From NCBI GenBank assembly GCA_905176665.1, contig CAJINA010000108.1:1-60982 (forward strand): a stretch of DNA of 60,982 bases. The letters are read 5' to 3'. This DNA comes from Olavius algarvensis Delta 4 endosymbiont. GTDB taxonomy: Bacteria; Desulfobacterota; Desulfobacteria; Desulfobacterales; CAJINA01. Numbering within the stretch: the stretch's first letter is position 1; every line of letters begins with the position of its first letter. Below the pieces are notes generated by a model. It ran no database searches, was not told the DNA's origin, and worked only from the letters and a program-made list of their open reading frames with translations. Made by a program: the position numbers and the translations under genes. This document shows, one piece after another, positions 54,952 to 60,982 of this stretch.

Positions 54952-56583
54952 ATGACAGAACATCTTACGTCGCCTGATAAAAAGCTGGAAACTATTTTAC
55001 TGGTGGATGATGAAGAGAGTATCCTTGAGGTTGCCGGTGAGTATTTTACGCTCAAAGGCTACGAAGTCCTGAAGGCCACCAACGGTCGCGAAGCGGTAAC
55101 GGTTCTCGATGCCCACCGGGTGGATTGCTGTTTTACCGACATAAACATGCCCGAGATGGACGGTCTGGAGCTTGCCGAGCATATTCGCGAAATCGACAAC
55201 TCTGTGCCGGTCATTATCATGACCGGGTATCCTTCCCTGGAAAACACTATCCGGACACTTAAAAACGGCGTGGTCGATTTCCTGATCAAGCCGGTCAACC
55301 TCAACCAGATGGAGATCTGTGTGCGCCGGGTGCTCAGGGAACGCAGGCTGTTTGCTGACAATATTCTGCTCAAAAGCGAGGTCGCAGGTAAGGAGCGTCT
55401 GGAAAGGCTGAATCTGGAGCTTACCGCCAAGGTCGATGAACTCAATACCCTGAATAAGATCATGGCGGATTTTACTTCGGTGACTTCCAGTACCGACCTG
55501 CTAGATCGGATTGTCACCATGGCTACGGAAATTACCCGGGCGAACGATGCTCGCTTTTACCTGATCAATGCTGCCTTGAGCAATCCTCTGGAGGTGACGT
55601 GCAGTTTCAGAGGTGACCAACAGACACCGGCAGATGTCATCGAAAATACCGGGAAGGTTTCCGGTCGGCCGGCCACCAAATTGATCCATGAGGTGGTGGC
55701 TGATGAAATTCCCTTGTTGGTAGCCGATACTCGCCAGGTGAAGGGCCTCTCCGAAGTTGTGGGCTCCTTTATGGCGGTGCCGATGAAGATTCGGAACAAG
55801 GTGTTCGGTGTCCTGACTGCGGCGGCATACAACGATCAAGCCAAGTTCAGCGAAAAGGATCTCTATTATCTCTCCTTTATGACCCAGAATGCGGCCAATA
55901 CCATTGAAAATCTGGCTCTGTATGAGAATATCTATGAAAATCTGTTTGCCACGCTGGTGGCTTTTGTAAAAGCCGTTGAAGCCAGGGATTCTTACACCCA
56001 ACAGCATTCAAGCCGGGTAACCAACCTGGGAATCAGGTTGGGGCGCGAGATGGGCTGCACCCCCGAGGAACTGGAAGTGCTCAGTTGCGCCGGACAGCTG
56101 CACGACATCGGCAAGATCGGCATCCCGGATGAAATTTTGCTTAAGCCGGGCAAACTGACGGACACCGAATTCGAAGTGATTAAAACGCATCCCGTGATTG
56201 GGGCCGATATCATCAGCCAGCTGGGTATGTGGGAACAGGAGCTTCGTATCGTGAGGTCCCATCACGAACGGTTTGATGGGTCAGGGTACCCTGACGGACT
56301 GAAAGGCGATGAAATCCCCAAACTGGCCCGGATCCTTTCCATATGCGATGCTTACGATGCCATGGCTTCGAACCGGGTTTACCGCAATAAAATGGAACCT
56401 GCCAAAACTATTGGTATCCTGCATGAATGTGCCGGGACCCAGTTTGATCCGGACATGATTTTAGTTTTCGTGAAACTCCACGATGCCGGCGTCATAACCG
56501 CCGAATACACGGCTGAACCGTCACCGCAGCACGCACCCCTGCCACTGGAGCCGGCACCTTCTGCCTGCCAGGCAGCCTCATAG
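54952..56583 (+). CDS. Response regulator with REC, GAF and HD-GYP domains
   Basis: ATG 54952 (MTEHLTSPDKKLE) is preferred to GTG 54901 because the receiver fold starts soon after. 543 residues: REC domain (about 12-125; LLVDDEES, phospho-acceptor Asp63 in CFTDINMPEMDG, LIKPVN with Lys113), a coiled-coil linker (about 140-170), a GAF domain (about 180-330), and an HD-GYP domain (about 340-510) with HDIGKIGIPDEIL and HHERFDGSGYPDGLKG. Intact HD-GYP residues predict cyclic-di-GMP phosphodiesterase activity controlled by phosphorylation and a GAF ligand. No histidine kinase is adjacent, so its partner is elsewhere. The C-terminal tail is Pro/Ala-rich. Confidence 0.92.
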   Translation: MTEHLTSPDKKLETILLVDDEESILEVAGEYFTLKGYEVLKATNGREAVTVLDAHRVDCCFTDINMPEMDGLELAEHIREIDNSVPVIIMTGYPSLENTIRTLKNGVVDFLIKPVNLNQMEICVRRVLRERRLFADNILLKSEVAGKERLERLNLELTAKVDELNTLNKIMADFTSVTSSTDLLDRIVTMATEITRANDARFYLINAALSNPLEVTCSFRGDQQTPADVIENTGKVSGRPATKLIHEVVADEIPLLVADTRQVKGLSEVVGSFMAVPMKIRNKVFGVLTAAAYNDQAKFSEKDLYYLSFMTQNAANTIENLALYENIYENLFATLVAFVKAVEARDSYTQQHSSRVTNLGIRLGREMGCTPEELEVLSCAGQLHDIGKIGIPDEILLKPGKLTDTEFEVIKTHPVIGADIISQLGMWEQELRIVRSHHERFDGSGYPDGLKGDEIPKLARILSICDAYDAMASNRVYRNKMEPAKTIGILHECAGTQFDPDMILVFVKLHDAGVITAEYTAEPSPQHAPLPLEPAPSACQAAS

Positions 56584-56974
56584 GGCTGCGGCTGCCCCCT
56601 GCTTTACACATTTACCTAATTGTAATATATTCTATAAGCCGTCTCAAATAAGTCTTCAGGTCCAATCCCGGAGGTGGGTGTTCATATCAGCGCGGCGTGA
56701 AGCTATAGCGCTATCCTTGAAATACCTGATGTATTTACCACGCTGGGCATTGGCTTCGCCGGCGCCTCGGGTATGATATGCGCATCCACCTGGCTTGTGG
56801 GCGTAGTTTGGAGAGCGCCCGCCCTCTGCAGGAGCCTGCTACTGAGGATGAAAAGCCTGAACCGCAACCAAGATCCACATCTGAGATGGCTCAAGATATC
56901 AAATGTCGGCGGCTCCGCGAACACCGCCGGCGGTAAGTCGGGCGAAATCCTTTTTGAGGAGGAGGTATACAGAC
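56584..56974. other. 391-bp gap before the SH3-protein operon
   Basis: It holds the upstream region of the three-gene operon; a strong ribosome site (GAGGAGGAGG) is at its end. I see no gene with family character, no riboswitch core and no clear terminator for the HD-GYP gene. Confidence 0.5.
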
Positions 56975-57472
56975 ATGGTTTTGCGTAGACTATTGCCGCT
57001 GATCTTTTGCCTGTGTGTGATGGGCACCTCAGCGGCCTGGAGTGCCGACGACGGCAGCATGAGCGTCCAGGTGAAACAGAGCCAGGTCCGGACGGCACCG
57101 TCTTTTTTAGCTCGGATTATGGCTACTTTGAACTACGGTGATCGGGTTTATATCGTCAGCCGTCAGGGCACCTGGGTCCAGGTGTTCCTGGCATCGGCCG
57201 GCGTCAAAGGCTGGGTGCATTCATCTGCTCTGACCACCCAAAAAATCGTTCTGAAAGCCGGGGCGGCCGATGTCAACAAAACCGCCACCAGCGATGAACT
57301 CGCCCTGGCCGGCAAGGGTTTCAACAAAAAGGTTGAGGGCGAATATCGAAATAAAAACAAGAATCTGGACTATGCCCCCATCGATCGAATGGAGCAGATG
57401 AAGGTATCGCAGAGCGCCATTCGCAAGTTCCTCAAAAAGGGGGCGGTATCTCCGCAAGGAGGTGCCCAATGA
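56975..57472 (+). CDS. Secreted bacterial SH3-domain protein
   Basis: ATG 56975 follows GAGGAGGAGG; an upstream GTG frame would bury the signal peptide (MVLRRLLPLIFCLCVMGTSA). The 165-residue protein has one SH3_3-like domain (about 30-90; VKQSQVRTAPSFLARIMATL, GDRVYIVSRQGTWVQVFL, GVKGWVHSSALT) and a charged C-terminal tail with IDRMEQMKVSQSAIRKFLKK. Such domains often bind cell-wall peptides. Its stop overlaps the ATG of the protease gene by 4 bp (ATGA), so the two are coupled. Confidence 0.87.
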   Translation: MVLRRLLPLIFCLCVMGTSAAWSADDGSMSVQVKQSQVRTAPSFLARIMATLNYGDRVYIVSRQGTWVQVFLASAGVKGWVHSSALTTQKIVLKAGAADVNKTATSDELALAGKGFNKKVEGEYRNKNKNLDYAPIDRMEQMKVSQSAIRKFLKKGAVSPQGGAQ

Positions 57473-58422
57473 AAAAGAACGCAAGAAGAGAATTTATGGC
57501 GGCCGCCGGCCGATACGCGCTCTACGGCCTGGGCGTGGCCCCTTTGTTTTCAGCAATTATGAGCGGTTGTGAAGGCATGGAGGAAGCCACCACAATTGGG
57601 GCCTCCCTCGGTCAGGCGACCGGCGTCCTCACCGGACAACAAGCGGAGTCTATCATCAAAAGCGGACAAGCGGTTGCCCGCGGGTTTCAAGATATTACCC
57701 CGGAACAGGAATATTATATCGGTCGTGCCGTGGGCGCCAGTCTGGTGACCCGGTACCAACCCTTTGGGAACCGGACAGCCAATCTTTATATCAACACGCT
57801 CGGCCAGGCCCTGGCCCAGGTATCCGATTTGCCCGAAACTTTTAACGGCTATCATTTCCTGATTCTGAATTCAAATGAGATCAACGCATTTGCGGCACCC
57901 GGCGGGCTTATCTTTGTTACCCGCGGTATGCTGCAGCTGTGTCGCAATGAAGATGCCCTTGCCGCAGTTCTGGCGCATGAAATCGCCCACGTAGCGCATC
58001 GCCACGGGCTGCAGGCCATCAAAAAATCCAGGGTAACCACGGCCCTGTCAACGCTGGCAGTCGAGGGCGCCAAAAACCTGGGCGGCCAGGAATTGGCCGA
58101 ACTAACCCGGACCTTTGAAGACTCGATCACGGATATTACGGCTACCCTGGTCAACTCGGGCTATTCCCTGGCGTTCGAGAAGCAGGCCGACAACGCGGCG
58201 GTGACGATTCTCCAGCGGATTGGATACGACCCCAACGGACTGGTCGATATGTTGACCCAGATGAACACCCGCCTGGCACCCGGGGGGCCCGGCTTCGGCC
58301 GCACGCATCCCACGCCCGGGGTTCGGATTGATTATGTCCAAAAGCGTACCGGTGTGTTTAAGCCGGTCCAAAACCAGCCATCCCGTCAGGTGCGTTTCAA
58401 AAGACTCATGAAGGATGTCTGA
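57469..58422 (+). CDS. M48-family periplasmic metalloprotease, Tat- or lipoprotein-type leader
   Basis: 317 residues. The leader RREFMAAAGRYALYGLGV has a twin-arginine and is followed by a possible lipobox (MSGC, Cys34). The peptidase domain has HEIAHVAHRHG (HExxH zinc site), the upstream GGLIFVTRGMLQL, and a third-ligand Glu region EKQADNAAVTILQR. It lacks the TPR region of BepA-like proteins. It is likely a periplasmic, membrane-anchored zinc protease for envelope quality control. ATG overlaps the SH3 gene; the cyclase ATG follows 3 bp after its stop. Confidence 0.9.
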   Translation: MKKNARREFMAAAGRYALYGLGVAPLFSAIMSGCEGMEEATTIGASLGQATGVLTGQQAESIIKSGQAVARGFQDITPEQEYYIGRAVGASLVTRYQPFGNRTANLYINTLGQALAQVSDLPETFNGYHFLILNSNEINAFAAPGGLIFVTRGMLQLCRNEDALAAVLAHEIAHVAHRHGLQAIKKSRVTTALSTLAVEGAKNLGGQELAELTRTFEDSITDITATLVNSGYSLAFEKQADNAAVTILQRIGYDPNGLVDMLTQMNTRLAPGGPGFGRTHPTPGVRIDYVQKRTGVFKPVQNQPSRQVRFKRLMKDV

Positions 58423-58425
58423 TAA

Positions 58426-60576
58426 ATGAGCCGTGTGCGGATATTGGGCCGCAAACCGGTATGGGGGATTCTGGCCGGGTTGACCGGGGCGCTGATTGCC
58501 GTTCTCATGCTGATGGCCGGCTTGTTGGATTCCTGGGAGGCCCGGACCTGGGATTGGCGCGTCAGAGCTCTGGCCCGGCCCGGTCCGGCCACCGATGATA
58601 TTGTCCTCATCCTGCTGGACCAAAATAGCCTAGACTGGGCCCAGAAAGAGAATGGGTTGAGTTGGCCCTGGCCCCGTGAGATCTACGGGGCCATTGTTGA
58701 TTACTGCCGACGCAAGGGTGCCCGGGCCCTGGCCGTCGATGTGCTCTATACAGAGCCCTCCGCCTACGGGGTTGCCGATGACCGCTCCTTTGCAGCCGCC
58801 GTAGGGAAGTTCGGCAAAGTGGCCGGGGCGGTATTTCTGGGAAAGAAAAGCGGCAGCCAGGTCAGCTGGCCGACAGGCACACCGGAACCCCGCCTGAAGC
58901 TGGCCGAATCCGCTGGCCGTGCCTCCCAATTACCGCTGGCCGCCTTTACCTTCTTGCGGGCAACCTTTCCCATCAAGGAACTTGTTGAAAACTCTGCGGT
59001 GCTGGGCAATGTTCAGTTGAAGCCCGATCCGGATGGTGTTTATCGACGGGTCAAACTTTTCAGCGTATTTGCCGATAAACCGGTGCCGGCTCTGGGCCTG
59101 GGCGCCTGGCTGGCGGCCGGCAATCAAGCCCAAATTGCACGGGGGCAGGGGCAGTCCCAACATATAGGCGACCGGGAGATCCCGGTCGATTCCCGAGAAA
59201 ACGCTATCTTACGCTACCGGGGGCCTTCAGGGACCCACCGCAATTTTTCGGCTGCATCCGTTTTACAATCCGAGATCCGCCACCGGATGGGGGAGCCTGA
59301 AGTTATTCGCGACCCGACGGCCTTTAAGGATAAATACGTGCTGTTCGGGTTTTCAGCCCCCGGTTTGCTGGACCTGCGGTCTGCGCCTGTGGCAGGGGTA
59401 TATTCCGGAGTCGAAATCCACGCCACCCTTCTGGACAACTTTCTCTCCGGTGATTTTATCCGGGCGGTTCCGGTCGCTTTCACTGTGCCGTTTGTCCTGC
59501 TGTTCGCTGTGCTGTTGGGTTGGGCGGCATCGGTTTTGCGTTCTCCTCTGGCCATTACCGGGAACAGCGCCGTCGGCCTGATGCTGCCCGCCGGTCTCGG
59601 ACTGGCCGGTTATCATGCCGGCTATTGGCTCCCCATCGTGGTGCTGGAAGTGACGGCGGTTCTCACGATCGGATTTGCCCTGCTGGTCAATTATGCCACC
59701 GAGGGCCGGCAGAAGCGCTTTATCAAAGGTGCTTTCCGTCAGTACCTCAGCCCCGCGGTGATCGATCAGCTGATCTCCAATCCGGAACGCCTGAAATTGG
59801 GCGGCGAAAGAAAAATCCTCTCAATTTTCTTCTCGGACCTGCAGGGATTTACGACTATCTCCGAGGGCCTCGAACCAGAGCAGTTGACGGCCCTGCTGAA
59901 TGAGTACCTGACCGCCATGACCGATATTGTCATGGATGAGGGTGGTACGGTGGATAAATACGAAGGGGATGCCATCATTGCCTTCTGGAATGCCCCTTTG
60001 GATGTCCACGCACACGAAATGCGGACCGTACGGGCCGCGCTGAGATGCCAGGCCAAATTGGCCGACATGCGGCCGGCGATCAAAGCGCGCATCGGCAAGG
60101 AGATGCTCATGCGGATTGGGATCAATACCGGGCCGGCGGTGGTGGGCAACCTGGGTTCACAGACTCGTTTTGATTACACGATGCTGGGAGATGCCGTCAA
60201 TTTGGCAGCCCGGCTGGAAGGTGCCAACAAACAATTCGGGACCTTTACCATGATCTCCGAAGATACGCGCCGGCAGATAGGCCCGGACATCAATGTGCGC
60301 GAATTGGCCCGGCTGGCGGTCGTGGGCCGTAGTGAACCGGTGACGGTTTACGAACCTATGTTGCCGGGGGCGTACCAGGCTGGGAAGGCGCTTTATGAAA
60401 GCTTTGCCCAGGGCCTGGCCTTGTTCTACGAGGGAAAATTTGAGGCTGCCCGGGAAGTGTTTGCAGCTATCCAGGTACAGGATGCAGCAGCTGCCGCTTA
60501 TGTAAATAAGTGTGACGCGCTACTTGAAAGTTTGCCTGTGGATTGGGGGGGGGTATGGGTGGCCACAACCAAGTGA
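58426..60576 (+). CDS. CHASE2-domain adenylate/guanylate cyclase
   Basis: 716 residues: N-terminal membrane helix (about 10-32), extracytoplasmic CHASE2 sensor (about 40-335; LDQNSLDWAQKENGLSWPWP, GARALAVDVLYTEPS, YVLFGFSAPGLLDLRSAPVA), three membrane helices (about 345-425), and a class III cyclase domain (about 455-640) with LSIFFSDLQGFTTISEGL, VDKYEGDAIIAFWNAP (metal-binding Asp residues) and RFDYTMLGDAVNLAARLEGA. The C-terminal TPR-like tail (about 650-716) is short. It senses an envelope signal and makes a cyclic nucleotide, probably cAMP. Its operon partners (SH3 protein, M48 protease) suggest an envelope-stress signal. The stop codon is the first part of a palindromic repeat. Confidence 0.93.
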   Translation: MSRVRILGRKPVWGILAGLTGALIAVLMLMAGLLDSWEARTWDWRVRALARPGPATDDIVLILLDQNSLDWAQKENGLSWPWPREIYGAIVDYCRRKGARALAVDVLYTEPSAYGVADDRSFAAAVGKFGKVAGAVFLGKKSGSQVSWPTGTPEPRLKLAESAGRASQLPLAAFTFLRATFPIKELVENSAVLGNVQLKPDPDGVYRRVKLFSVFADKPVPALGLGAWLAAGNQAQIARGQGQSQHIGDREIPVDSRENAILRYRGPSGTHRNFSAASVLQSEIRHRMGEPEVIRDPTAFKDKYVLFGFSAPGLLDLRSAPVAGVYSGVEIHATLLDNFLSGDFIRAVPVAFTVPFVLLFAVLLGWAASVLRSPLAITGNSAVGLMLPAGLGLAGYHAGYWLPIVVLEVTAVLTIGFALLVNYATEGRQKRFIKGAFRQYLSPAVIDQLISNPERLKLGGERKILSIFFSDLQGFTTISEGLEPEQLTALLNEYLTAMTDIVMDEGGTVDKYEGDAIIAFWNAPLDVHAHEMRTVRAALRCQAKLADMRPAIKARIGKEMLMRIGINTGPAVVGNLGSQTRFDYTMLGDAVNLAARLEGANKQFGTFTMISEDTRRQIGPDINVRELARLAVVGRSEPVTVYEPMLPGAYQAGKALYESFAQGLALFYEGKFEAAREVFAAIQVQDAAAAAYVNKCDALLESLPVDWGGVWVATTK

Positions 60577-60982
60577 TGACTGCTCAGACGCGGCATCTTT
60601 TGGCCCAGAGCGGCGTTTTCACCTTTTTAAGATCCTCGACATAGCGTCTGCTATGCCTGCGGTCTCGAAAACGTTCAAGCCTTGCTCTGAACCAGAATCT
60701 ACCACTTCTGAGCAGTCATCGGAGGCGGACGCGGCATCTTTTGGCCCAGAGCGGCGTTTCCACCTTTTCAAGATCCTCGACATAGCGTCTGCTATGCCTG
60801 CGGTCTCGAAAACGTTCAAGCCTTGCTCTGAACCAAAATCTACCACTTCTGAGCAGTCATCGGAGGCGGACGCGGCATCTTTTGGCCCAGAGCGGCGTTT
60901 TCACCTTTTCAAGATCCTCGACATAGCGTCTGCTATGCCTGCGGTCTCGAAAACGTTCAAGCCTTGCTCTGAACCAAAATCT
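60575..60982. repeat. Tandem palindromic repeat, 141-bp period, three copies (third cut by window end)
   Basis: Copies start at 60587, 60728 and 60869. Copy one is bounded by a 13-bp perfect inverted repeat (60575-60587 with 60708-60720) that overlaps the cyclase TGA. Each unit contains CTTTTGGCCCAGAGCGGCG pairing with TTCAAGCCTTGCTCTGAACC near its ends and a central CATAGC/GCTATG hairpin. The centre (ATCCTCGA...GCGGT...GCCTTG) resembles the element after ftsK. Copies differ at only a few positions, so amplification is recent or conserved. Confidence 0.9.

Noticed and set aside
60619..60846. A repeated 75-codon minus-strand frame within the tandem repeat.
   Set aside because: It is a by-product of the palindromic repeat, has no ribosome site and no family character.
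60587..60982. Tandem repeats at the window end as a CRISPR array.
   Set aside because: The whole 141-bp unit repeats, including what would be spacers; CRISPR repeats are short with unique spacers, and no cas genes are present.

Overview
The window reads as chromosomal DNA of a Gram-negative, sulfate-reducer-like deltaproteobacterium (Desulfobacterota, most likely Desulfobacterales). This is inferred from gene content: a full type II secretion locus with gspN, LptD, an 8-amino-Kdo (KdnA/KdnB) pair, a clostridial-type 2[4Fe-4S] ferredoxin, a RicT/PSP1 protein next to holB and metG, and a cysteine synthase/cysteinyl-tRNA synthetase-like fusion. No rRNA, tRNA, CRISPR array, integrase or transposase was recognised.

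Layout. 1-724: decayed end of a secreted-protein gene with 27-bp repeats, then a terminator. 900-4434 (-): heterodimeric ABC exporter with one degenerate ATPase subunit. 4661-7000: an orphan gspC paralogue divergent from an OmpA-type envelope protein. 7133-19088 (-): type II secretion operon transcribed F-G-H-I-J-K-L-M-N-C-D-E, a circular permutation of the usual C-to-N order; gspE carries an in-frame TAG and gspJ a frameshift. 19255-26680 (-): kdnA, kdnB, a giant GlmS-like protein and a MiaB-like radical SAM protein. This is the best candidate in the window for an undescribed pathway extension (modified 8-amino-Kdo or a related sugar). 26822-32328 (-): HU-like, holB, ricT-like, metG and a penicillin-binding protein, a compact housekeeping operon. 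32764-35765 (-): NusG paralogue and lptD. 36322-40067 (+): surE, tmk and the CysK-CysS fusion, whose synthetase half has lost a recognisable KMSKS signature. 40223-46015 (+): two unrecognised proteins, ferredoxin, RNase J, FtsK. 46314-49124: methyltransferase, frameshifted mntP, and an AT-rich islet with a double SnoaL-like protein and a decayed EthD gene. 49308-53642: methyltransferase and glycosyltransferase, HMG-CoA-lyase-like protein, QTMAN/GTDC1-type glycosyltransferase. 53915-60576: cold-shock protein, small unknown protein, HD-GYP response regulator, and an operon of SH3 protein, M48 protease and CHASE2-adenylate cyclase.

Three kinds of non-coding structure recur: (i) large nested palindromes that begin on a stop codon (after ftsK, and three tandem 141-bp copies after the cyclase); (ii) inverted repeats built from GGCTGAAG/GACTGAAG units (after cysK-cysS and between two convergent genes), with a possible relative upstream of surE; (iii) ordinary intrinsic terminators. 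At least five genes (the first one, gspE, gspJ, mntP, EthD) are broken by frameshifts or stops. Whether this is real decay or sequence error cannot be settled from the sequence alone.
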